DNA of 20,137 nt from the IMG/VR virus record IMGVR_UViG_3300037586_002945, positions 1-20,137 of that record; one strand, 5' to 3'. The stretch's first letter is position 1, and each line of letters starts with the position of its first letter. The translations under genes and the position numbers were made by a program. Positions 1-5,679 of this stretch are shown here, piece by piece. A model generated the notes under the pieces. That model saw only the letters and a list, made by a program, of their open reading frames with translations, was not told the DNA's origin and made no database searches. Source of the stretch: a virus.

Positions 1-58
1 AAACGGCGAGACGTACACTTTAACCATCACCTGTATTAAGGAATATACGGATCTTTAA
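1..58 (+). CDS. C-terminal end of an upstream gene (partial)
   Basis: Frame 2 is open from the window edge and ends at the TAA at 56-58. It gives an 18-residue tail, NGETYTLTITCIKEYTDL, with the alternating pattern of a beta strand. The other two plus frames stop at 39 or earlier with less protein-like sequence. In phages of this type the gene before the adaptors is often a capsid or capsid-associated protein, but the fragment is too short to identify. A 25-base gap with no obvious promoter or hairpin separates it from the next ATG. Confidence 0.4.
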   Translation, partial: NGETYTLTITCIKEYTDL

Positions 59-83
59 ATCTATTGGATAGGTTTTCATACAC

Positions 84-317
84 ATGCAACGCGATATTCC
101 AAAAGTTCCAGAAGATCTGGAGGAGATGAGGGTACAGTTTTATCACTATGCCACACAGCAACACTATATCTTAGATAAAGTAAACCAATTGGAACCGGAC
201 GTTAAGGATATAAAACGTACCTTGTTTCAAATCAAATGGTTTTTATTGGGTGGTGTGGTGATATTGCTTGCCCAACAAACAGGTATCGGGCCTGTTCTGG
301 CTGCACTGCTTAAATGA
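84..317 (+). CDS. Small membrane protein with helical N-terminus (holin-accessory-like shape)
   Basis: 77 residues. Residues 1-50 are charged and helical (DKVNQLEPDVKDIKRTLFQI looks coiled-coil-like), followed by one strongly hydrophobic segment at about 53-75 (WFLLGGVVILLAQ, then GIGPVLAALL). This order, soluble coiled coil then one C-terminal membrane helix, recalls XhlA-type haemolysin/holin-associated proteins, and the DVKDIKRTL segment is the closest resemblance. That is similarity of layout, not proof of function. The ribosome site is weak: AGG at 70-72, 11 bases before the ATG. The stop at 315-317 is 3 bases before the next ATG, so it is probably co-transcribed with the adaptor genes. 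It could equally be a minor virion or membrane-contact protein. Confidence 0.65.
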   Translation: MQRDIPKVPEDLEEMRVQFYHYATQQHYILDKVNQLEPDVKDIKRTLFQIKWFLLGGVVILLAQQTGIGPVLAALLK

Positions 318-320
318 ATC

Positions 321-1208
321 ATGGCTACGTCTGGATCTATAAATTTCGAACTCGATGTAAATGATTATATTGAGGAAGCCTTTGAACGGTGCGGTCTTGA
401 AGTTCGTACAGGTTATGATCTAAAAACCGCGAAGCGTTCTATGAACTTGCTTCTAGCGGATTGGGCTAACCGTGGCTTAAACCAATGGACCATTAAGCAG
501 ACCTCCATAACCGTTGCGGCGGATATTACTGAATATCCTGCGGGCACCGTAACTATGACGGTGGGTTCTAGTTCAGGTTTTACGATCGCTGAAACCATTA
601 CGGGAGGAACCAGTGGCGCTACGGCTTCCATTACCAATCTTCCCTCGGGTACTTCAATGGCGATCACCATTCCGACAGGAACTTTCACCAGCGGTGAAAC
701 CCTTACAGGTGGGACAAGCGCAGCAACTACCACCCTTTCTGCTGCCGTTGATTTAACGAACGCACAGGGCACCATAGATATTTTATCGTTAGTGGTTAAA
801 CGAGGCGATAACAGTTATGCCGCCGCGCGTTTAAGTCGGGACGGATATATTACGATCCCAAATAAAACAGAAACAGGTCGTCCTTCCCAGTTTTTCTTAG
901 ATCGACAAGTAACGCCTAATTTAAAAATTTGGCCTGCGCCTGAAAACAGTACAGACATTCTCATTTTTGATCGTCTTTATCGAATAGACGATGTTGATGA
1001 TTTTACAAATACACTTGGTGTACCGTTTCGTTTTTATCCTGCTTTGGCAGCAGGACTTGCTTATTACATTGCGTTAAAACGAGCGCCCAATCGGATTCAA
1101 GTTTTGAAACCGTTATATGAAGAAGAGATGGAGAGGGCTATGGTAGAAGATCGTGACCGAGCCTCGTTTAATGTCGTGCCTAGCTTAGAGTATGCGAAAT
1201 TTAACTGA
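321..1208 (+). CDS. P22 gp4-like head-tail adaptor (tail accessory factor) with repeat insertion
   Basis: 295 residues. The N-terminal 60 residues have the layout of P22 gp4-type adaptors: a helix ending in a small 'CGL' turn (24-26), a second helix with AKRSMNLLLADWANRGLNQW (37-56), then a beta strand. These proteins bind under the portal ring after DNA packaging and form the platform for the nozzle. The C-terminal half contains LSRDGYITIPNKTETGRPSQ and IWPAPE, then a helical end (PALAAGLAYYIALK). P22 gp4 is about 166 residues; part of the excess here is a glycine/threonine-rich insertion at about 75-147 holding two copies of a GE/AETxTGGTSxAT motif. No ribosome site is evident. The ATG is 3 bases after the previous stop, and the TGA overlaps the next ATG (TGATG), which suggests translational coupling at both ends. 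Confidence 0.75.
   Translation: MATSGSINFELDVNDYIEEAFERCGLEVRTGYDLKTAKRSMNLLLADWANRGLNQWTIKQTSITVAADITEYPAGTVTMTVGSSSGFTIAETITGGTSGATASITNLPSGTSMAITIPTGTFTSGETLTGGTSAATTTLSAAVDLTNAQGTIDILSLVVKRGDNSYAAARLSRDGYITIPNKTETGRPSQFFLDRQVTPNLKIWPAPENSTDILIFDRLYRIDDVDDFTNTLGVPFRFYPALAAGLAYYIALKRAPNRIQVLKPLYEEEMERAMVEDRDRASFNVVPSLEYAKFN
579..731 (+). repeat. Two-copy Gly/Thr-rich repeat inside the adaptor gene
   Basis: Residues 87-102 (FTIAETITGGTSGATA) and 122-137 (FTSGETLTGGTSAATT) are copies 35 residues apart. The intervening sequence has the same beta-strand, threonine-rich character. The two DNA copies have diverged, so this is not a recent duplication. Confidence 0.8.
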
Positions 1209-1510
1209 TGTCTCGTTTTGCTGTAGGAAAACATGCGCGGGGAATTTCAGATAGATCTGGGTTCTCTTATTTACTTAGGCGTATGAAAAAGGAATGGACC
1301 GGAGCGCTTGTTGGCTATGATGAATGGGAACAAAAGCAGCCCCAGTTAGACCCAAGACGTAAGGTAGTGGACCCACAGGCTTTGAAAAATCCTCGTCCCG
1401 ATAGGGTCGAACCAATGGTGGTCTATGTGGATACGATTATTCCTGAAATAGCTAACTTTAAGCCCATCATGTCTGTGGGGCAGGTTGGCGCGGTGACGGT
1501 GGCGACATGA
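1208..1510 (+). CDS. Conserved small virion-associated protein, cysteine-free zinc-finger relative
   Basis: 100 residues, no cysteine. The pattern ISDRSGF (13-19), KKEWTGALV (27-35), KQPQLDP (43-49) and DPQALKNPRPD (55-65) matches, from memory, a phage family whose other members read CDRCGF, EWNGLxVCPEC, KHPQL and DPQALxxPRP. At the four expected metal-ligand positions this protein has Ser14, Ser17, Gly36 and Glu39. Its role is unknown; genes of this family sit between adaptor genes, and that placement holds here. The C-terminus (SVGQVGAVTVAT) resembles the GTGSVGSVTV repeats of the 212-residue protein. ATG overlaps the upstream TGA by one base, and its own TGA overlaps the next ATG (ATGA). 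No ribosome site is evident, so expression is probably by coupling. Confidence 0.75.
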   Translation: MSRFAVGKHARGISDRSGFSYLLRRMKKEWTGALVGYDEWEQKQPQLDPRRKVVDPQALKNPRPDRVEPMVVYVDTIIPEIANFKPIMSVGQVGAVTVAT

Positions 1511-2154
1511 GCTTTACTTACTCCAGTCTAAAGACCGCTATACAGGATTACACCGAAAACACGGAAACTACGTTCGTCTCGCATATGGACGACTTTATAA
1601 AGCTGTCCGAAGAACGGATCCTGAAAAACGTCCAATTACAGCTTTTCCGTAAAAATGTAACGGGGACCATGTCTTCTTCTAACCAGTATTTAGCTGCGCC
1701 GAGCGATTTTTTAGCACCTTTTTCGTTATCTATTACAAGCAGCAGTGTTAAGAGCTTTCTTCAATACAAAGACGTAAATTTTGTGCAGTCTTTTAACCCT
1801 AACAGTGCTACAACGGGAACGCCCCGGTATTATGCGCTGTTTGACATAACCAACTTTATTATTGGCCCAACGCCGGATAGTGGATATACCACGGAAATGC
1901 ACTATTTCTACCGACCCGCCAGTTTGACGGCTGCGGGAGACAGTGGAACAACGTGGTTGAGTGAAAATGCCACGTTGGCTCTTTTATATGGGTGTTTAAC
2001 CGAAGCCTATACCTATATGAAAGGGGAGCAGGATTTAATGGCCGAATATGAAAAACGCTTTGGAGAATCTATGGTGGCCTTAAAGATGTTTGGGGAAGCC
2101 AAGGAAGTTACGGAAGATTATCGTGCGGGTATGGTTATTAGGCCAAAACAATGA
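1507..2154 (+). CDS. SU10-like phage adaptor protein
   Basis: 215 residues. The N-terminus (YSSLKTAIQDYTENTE, 5-20) followed by HMDDFIKLSEERILKN (25-40) and a beta-rich centre (LAAPSDFLAPFSLSI, then PRYYALFDITNFIIGPTPD) is the layout of the head-to-tail adaptor family typified by phage SU10. A helical C-terminus (ATLALLYGCLTEAYTYMKGE, 157-176, then AEYEKRFGESM) completes it. Such proteins form a ring between portal and tail. This window has both a gp4-like and an SU10-like candidate, so the neck may have two stacked rings, or one of the two may have another job. The start overlaps the previous stop in ATGA and the stop overlaps the next start. Confidence 0.75.
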   Translation: MSFTYSSLKTAIQDYTENTETTFVSHMDDFIKLSEERILKNVQLQLFRKNVTGTMSSSNQYLAAPSDFLAPFSLSITSSSVKSFLQYKDVNFVQSFNPNSATTGTPRYYALFDITNFIIGPTPDSGYTTEMHYFYRPASLTAAGDSGTTWLSENATLALLYGCLTEAYTYMKGEQDLMAEYEKRFGESMVALKMFGEAKEVTEDYRAGMVIRPKQ

Positions 2155-2447
2155 TGGACGCATTAAAATTAGACCTTCCTTCCGATTATTCCGTAGAGGT
2201 TCATACGACAAATAATCGTGGCTTTACGCCTGAAGAAGTGGCGCACCACTGTGCAAACAAAATCATTTCTATATCCAACAATACTCATCCGGGTATTCAG
2301 GCACAGGCTTACGCCTTTAAGGGCCATATAGAAAAAATGATTGCCTTTTACATGCGTGAAGCCATTAAGAGTGATCGAACCACTGTCTATAACGCATTAA
2401 TGGATGCAGGTCATCCAGAACTTGCTGAATCCATTAGGAGACTTTGA
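2151..2447 (+). CDS. Conserved small phage protein of unknown function
   Basis: 98 residues, all-helical appearance. The features are NNRGFTPEEVAHHCANKI (21-38), HPGIQAQAYAFKGHIEKMIAFYMREA (46-71) and SDRTTVYNALMDAGHPELAESIRRL (74-98). I recognise this as a recurrent small protein in tailed phages of marine and alphaproteobacterial origin, always near adaptor or structural genes, without an assigned function. Two consecutive ATGs (2151 and 2154) are possible starts; the first overlaps the previous TGA (ATGATG). TTAGG at 2138-2142 lies about 8 bases upstream. The gene ends at TGA 2445-2447, one base before the next start. Confidence 0.75.
   Translation: MMDALKLDLPSDYSVEVHTTNNRGFTPEEVAHHCANKIISISNNTHPGIQAQAYAFKGHIEKMIAFYMREAIKSDRTTVYNALMDAGHPELAESIRRL
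2436..2440 (+). promoter_or_regulatory. Ribosome binding site fixing the start at 2449
   Basis: AGGAG lies 8 bases before the ATG at 2449. The reading frame is open further upstream with an ATG at 2404, but that ATG has no comparable site and would overlap the previous gene by 44 bases. Confidence 0.75.
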
Positions 2448-2448
2448 T

Positions 2449-2883
2449 ATGGCTTTTACCGGAAATTTTATGTGTACGTCTTTCAAGAAAGAATTAATGG
2501 AAGCCAAGCACAACTTTTTACTTAGTGGTGGGAACACCTTTAAAGCTGCTTTGTATACCAATAGTGCCTCTTTTACGGCAGCTACAACAGCTTATACGGA
2601 CACTAATGAGGTTTCTGGTACGGGTTACGTCGCTAAAGGTAACACGCTTACTCGGATAGATCCGACAACCAGTAGCACCACGGCGTATACGGATTTTGCA
2701 GATACTACGTGGTCATCCAGTACAATCACGGCTCGTGGTGCGATGATTTTTAACGAGGATACTACTGGAGATACTTCAGTGATTGTTTTGGACTTTGGTT
2801 CTGATAAATCCTCCAGTTCGGGAGACTTTAAGATTGTATTTCCCGCTGCGGACGCCAGTAATGCAATTATAAGGATCGCTTAA
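2449..2883 (+). CDS. Probable virion structural protein, beta-rich, unassigned
   Basis: 144 residues. It opens MAFTGNFMCTSFKKELMEAK (helical) and continues beta-rich: FKAALYTNSASFTAATTAYT, then EVSGTGYVAKG, DFADTTWSSSTITARGAMIF and IVLDFGSDKSSSSGDFKIVFP. The pattern 'K.ALYTNSA...T.Y...NEVSGTGY..GG-like..L' is common among small phage structural proteins near tail or capsid genes. Related proteins are variously labelled tail, decoration or hypothetical, so I do not assign a subtype. The start at 2449 is chosen because of the AGGAG 8 bases upstream; an in-frame ATG 15 codons earlier is less likely. The TAA overlaps the following ATG (TAATG). Confidence 0.7.
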   Translation: MAFTGNFMCTSFKKELMEAKHNFLLSGGNTFKAALYTNSASFTAATTAYTDTNEVSGTGYVAKGNTLTRIDPTTSSTTAYTDFADTTWSSSTITARGAMIFNEDTTGDTSVIVLDFGSDKSSSSGDFKIVFPAADASNAIIRIA

Positions 2884-3521
2884 TGGCCGCAATCACCGGT
2901 TGGGGCCGCAGTACATGGGGTTCAGGCACATGGGGCGAAGCCGCTCCAGTTTCCGTTACGGGTGTTGCGGGAACCGGTGCGGTTGGCTCTGTAACAGTTG
3001 AGCTTAGTATTGATGTTTCTGTAACAGGTGTTGCGGGAACCGGTGCGGTTGGGTCGGTAACGGTTACTGAAGGAAGCGGTGTAACCGTTTCTGTAACAGG
3101 GGTTGCCGGTACGGGTTCGGTAGGTTCGGTAACGGTTGAAGGTGATGCCAGTGTCAGCGTTACGGGCGTTGCGGGAACAGGTTCTGTAGGCACTGTTACT
3201 GCTACTGGGGATTCTAATGTAACGGTTACGGGCGTTGCGGGTACAGGTTCGGTTGGATCTGTAACGGTTGAAGGTGATGCTAACGTCAACGTAACCGGCG
3301 TATCCGGTACAGGAGAAACAAGCGGGGTTCTAGTTTGGAGTCTTATAATTCCAGATCAAGACCCCAGCTATAGTCAAATTAGCCCTAGCCAATCTCCATC
3401 TTGGGCTTCTGTGTCACCTTCTCAATCGCCGTCTTTTACACAAATAACGCCGAGCCAATCCCCCTCTTGGTCTTCAGAGACACCTTCTCAAACACCAGAT
3501 TGGATAAAAATTGCAGCATAG
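2883..3521 (+). CDS. Two-part repeat protein, probable surface or fibre-associated virion protein
   Basis: 212 residues with three zones. Residues 7-18 are a Trp-Gly stretch (WGRSTWGSGTWG). Residues 22-144 carry six copies of TGVxGTGxVGSVTV, starting at 26, 48, 72, 94, 116 and 138 and spaced 22 or 24 residues. Residues 157-207 carry five copies of a PSQSPSW-type motif at exact 11-residue spacing (157, 168, 179, 190, 201). There is no cysteine and very little charge. Alternating small and valine/threonine residues suggest stacked beta turns, as in trimeric fibres. It sits directly before the tail fibre gene, so a role on the tail surface is plausible but inferred. The start overlaps the previous stop in TAATG, with AAGGA about 7 bases upstream. 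Confidence 0.7.
   Translation: MAAITGWGRSTWGSGTWGEAAPVSVTGVAGTGAVGSVTVELSIDVSVTGVAGTGAVGSVTVTEGSGVTVSVTGVAGTGSVGSVTVEGDASVSVTGVAGTGSVGTVTATGDSNVTVTGVAGTGSVGSVTVEGDANVNVTGVSGTGETSGVLVWSLIIPDQDPSYSQISPSQSPSWASVSPSQSPSFTQITPSQSPSWSSETPSQTPDWIKIAA
2958..3314 (+). repeat. Six TGVxGTG repeats
   Basis: Six units with consensus VSVTGVAGTGSVGSVTV. The spacing between unit starts is 22, 24, 22, 22 and 22 residues. The last unit is degenerate (TGVSGTGETSGVLV). The DNA copies differ mainly at third positions, which points to selection on the protein. Confidence 0.95.
3351..3503 (+). repeat. Five-copy 11-residue repeat (PSQSPSW)
   Basis: Motif starts at residues 157 (PDQDPSY), 168 (PSQSPSW), 179 (PSQSPSF), 190 (PSQSPSW) and 201 (PSQTPDW) of the 212-residue protein, an exact 33-base period. 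An aromatic residue always fills the seventh position, followed by four variable residues. Confidence 0.95.
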
Positions 3522-3531
3522 GACATGAGTT

Positions 3532-5469
3532 ATGGCAAGTACATACACAACTAATCAGGGCCTCGAAAAACCGGCAACGGGGGACCGTTCTGGAACGTGG
3601 GGAACCATGACGAACACCAACATGGACATGTTGGACAGAGCTATCTCAGGAGTGGGCGCACTCAGTCTGACAGGCACAACTACTACATTAACCACGTCAG
3701 ATGGCTCCGCTTCAGACGGGAACTATAAAGTTCTGATTTTGGGTGGAAGCCCAAGTGGTACTAACACTATTACGTTAAGCCCCAATGATGCGGATAAATT
3801 GTATTTTGTAGTTAATGCCAGCGGCGAAAGCGTAATTTTTTCACAAGGCTCTGGTGCGAATGTCACGATTGCCAATGGTGCGGCTGACATCATCTACGCG
3901 GATGGCGCAGGAGCTGGCGCGGCCGTTTCGAGTTATTTGGCTAACGACTTTGTTTTTAAGACGGGCGATGGCGTAATTCTGAACCTTCAGACTTCTGATA
4001 CGACCGTTACTGCTTCAAGTGTTTTGGGCCGTTTGAATTTTACCGCTCCCAATGAAGGCTCCGGTACAGACGCCATTTTATTAGCCGCATCCATCGCCGC
4101 TATTTCAGAAGGCACTTTTGCAGCAAACAACAATGCCACCAAATTGTCTTTTATGACGGGTGCTTCAGAAGCGGCGAGTGAAAAAATGTCGCTGTCTTCC
4201 GGCGGTAATTTAACGCTGCCAACAGATGGAGTAGTTATTGCCACCGGGGCAGATTCCGACGTCCTGCTCACTCATGTGGCGGACACTGGTCTGACTATGT
4301 CTGTCACCGGAAACAACGTTGCCCAATTATCAGTGACTACAGATAAGGGTACTGCCGCTGTCGGGCCGGTTTTTAATTTAACAAGATATTCTGCGAGCCC
4401 CGCTGCTAGCGATGGCGGCGGAATCATCCAGTTCTTGATGGAGAACGACAACGATCAACTGTGGACTGCTGCTCAAATCTATTCAGTAGCAGTAGATGTT
4501 GCTGATGGGACTGAGGACGGTAAGCTCGTCATAAATACGATGAAAGCTGGCACTTCCACTACGGCGTTAACGATTTCGGATACCGGTATTCAAGTTCCAG
4601 ACGGCGGCACCATTGGTAGCGCTTCAGACACCGATGCGATTGCCATACGGTCTGACGGGAATATCGGTATCGGTGCGGCGGCTTCAGACACAAAGCAAGT
4701 GTATGTCTATGACAATACGACCACCGATCAACTCCTGAGCCTGTATCAAGCCAATGCCGGAAACGGCCAAGCTGGAATTTACCTTACGCATGAGGGGACG
4801 GGAACTGGAATTTATGGACAGGTCAACTTAGGTACGGGTTCAGCCGTTTACGGATACCACAACTCCAGTGGAAGTGTTGGAATCGGAACACGCGGTTATT
4901 CTGTTAGTGGGTACGGCGGCTATTTCGCGACAGGATCTGCGACATACGGTGGGCTTATCGGGTTTAGCGAAGACGGGAGCGAGTACGCGATTTTGGGATA
5001 CCAAAATACTTATGGTGTTTGGACGACAAGTCTGACAGCAACCGGCACAAAATCTTTTCAAATTCCGCACGGACTTCGAGAAGGGTACGATTTAGTACAC
5101 TCAAGTATCGAAGGACCGCTCGTTGACCTAATTTATAGGGGGTCCGTCGATCTCGTAGAGGGAAGAGCCGAAATTTCTATCGACACGAAATTTGGATTCA
5201 CTCCCGGAACTTTTGAATGGCTTACAAAAAATCCACAGACATTCACATCTAATGAAACCGGTTGGGACGCGGTTAAAAGTAGTTTTTCCGGCGACACCAT
5301 CACCATCGAGTGTCAAAACACATCATCGACCGACACAATCAGTTGGATGGTTGTTGCCGAACGCGACGATCCCAACATCAGAGCAACGAGCAAAACGGAT
5401 TCCAATGGTAATCTAATTGTTGAGTGTCCAAGCGACGTGCCGCCGCCACCACTACCACCAGAGGATTAA
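3532..5469 (+). CDS. Tail fibre / receptor-binding protein
   Basis: 645 residues. The N-terminus (TTNQGLEKPATGDRSGTWGT, 6-25, followed by NTNMDMLDRAISG) is the widespread phage fibre anchor module 'PATG..sGtWGt..N.N...ld.aisG'. A long threonine/serine/glycine-rich beta shaft follows (about 45-400). Residues about 400-500 contain GIYGQVNLG, AVYGYHNSSG and YGGYFATGSATYGG, a repeating Gly-Tyr fibre pattern. A C-terminal domain from about 507 to 617 (SFQIPHGLREGYDLVHSSIE, then VDLIYRGSVDLVEG and SWMVVAERDDPN) looks like the tip domain seen at the end of many marine phage fibres. The last 13 residues are proline-rich. There is no peptidase or lyase motif that I can see. AGGA at 3520-3523 lies 8 bases before the ATG. 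Host attachment is the inferred role. Confidence 0.8.
   Translation: MASTYTTNQGLEKPATGDRSGTWGTMTNTNMDMLDRAISGVGALSLTGTTTTLTTSDGSASDGNYKVLILGGSPSGTNTITLSPNDADKLYFVVNASGESVIFSQGSGANVTIANGAADIIYADGAGAGAAVSSYLANDFVFKTGDGVILNLQTSDTTVTASSVLGRLNFTAPNEGSGTDAILLAASIAAISEGTFAANNNATKLSFMTGASEAASEKMSLSSGGNLTLPTDGVVIATGADSDVLLTHVADTGLTMSVTGNNVAQLSVTTDKGTAAVGPVFNLTRYSASPAASDGGGIIQFLMENDNDQLWTAAQIYSVAVDVADGTEDGKLVINTMKAGTSTTALTISDTGIQVPDGGTIGSASDTDAIAIRSDGNIGIGAAASDTKQVYVYDNTTTDQLLSLYQANAGNGQAGIYLTHEGTGTGIYGQVNLGTGSAVYGYHNSSGSVGIGTRGYSVSGYGGYFATGSATYGGLIGFSEDGSEYAILGYQNTYGVWTTSLTATGTKSFQIPHGLREGYDLVHSSIEGPLVDLIYRGSVDLVEGRAEISIDTKFGFTPGTFEWLTKNPQTFTSNETGWDAVKSSFSGDTITIECQNTSSTDTISWMVVAERDDPNIRATSKTDSNGNLIVECPSDVPPPPLPPED
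5460..5465 (+). promoter_or_regulatory. Ribosome binding site for the 53-residue membrane protein
   Basis: AGAGGA lies 6 bases before the ATG at 5472. It supports that start over an in-frame ATG at 5424 that lies inside the fibre gene and would add 16 mostly arginine/threonine residues. Confidence 0.7.
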
Positions 5470-5471
5470 TT

Positions 5472-5633
5472 ATGAAATGGATCATTGACAGATTTAAAGA
5501 ACCTTCGAGCTACGCCGCTGCTGGAGCCGTCGTCATGGGCATCGGTATGCTGACAGGGCAGAATTGGCTAATCATGCTTGGAATTGTTGGCGGTGTAGTG
5601 GGTTTCATCCTGAAAGAAAAAGGCGTGATTTAA
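5472..5633 (+). CDS. Small two-helix membrane protein, holin-like in shape
   Basis: 53 residues. A short basic/amphipathic N-terminus (MKWIIDRFKEPSS) is followed by two glycine-rich hydrophobic stretches, about 14-29 (YAAAGAVVMGIGMLTG) and 32-47 (WLIMLGIVGGVVGFIL), then a charged end (KEKGVI). Two short membrane helices with a tight turn and a charged tail fit small class II holins, which form lesions in the inner membrane at lysis. It follows the fibre gene after 2 bases. No endolysin lies in the window to support a lysis cassette, so a membrane-bound minor structural protein remains possible. Its TAA overlaps an ATG that opens a 13-codon ORF. Confidence 0.6.
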   Translation: MKWIIDRFKEPSSYAAAGAVVMGIGMLTGQNWLIMLGIVGGVVGFILKEKGVI

Positions 5634-5674
5634 TGCTTTCGGATAGCAGCATGTCAGGGCCACGTGAATTCTGA
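5633..5674 (+). CDS. Possible 13-codon mini-ORF (coupling peptide)
   Basis: The TAA of the previous gene overlaps an ATG (TAATG, 5631-5635) that opens MLSDSSMSGPREF and ends at TGA 5672-5674, 5 bases before the ATG of the nozzle gene. An AAGG lies about 10 bases upstream of this ATG, whereas the nozzle ATG has no visible ribosome site of its own. It fits the stop-start overlap habit of the other genes here. The peptide itself resembles nothing I know, so if real its function is probably to carry ribosomes to 5680. Confidence 0.35.
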   Translation: MLSDSSMSGPREF

Positions 5675-5679
5675 ATAGA

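Noticed and set aside
2867-3289. 140-residue antisense open frame rich in Pro, Thr and Val
   Set aside because: It mirrors the TGVxGTG repeats on the opposite strand and overlaps a well-supported gene completely.
2883-3521. Diversity-generating retroelement target or Ig-like surface domain
   Set aside because: There is no reverse transcriptase or template repeat in the window, and the 22-residue units are much shorter than an Ig fold.
3401-3610. Plus-strand open frame spanning the junction of the repeat and fibre genes
   Set aside because: It overlaps both real genes in another frame, lacks a ribosome site, and its sequence is not protein-family-like. I also saw no slippery site to suggest a programmed frameshift.
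5634-5679. Terminator or promoter in the gap before the nozzle gene
   Set aside because: No stem-loop followed by a T-run and no paired -35/-10 boxes are visible; the only palindrome is a short CACGTG. The mini-ORF explains the gap better.
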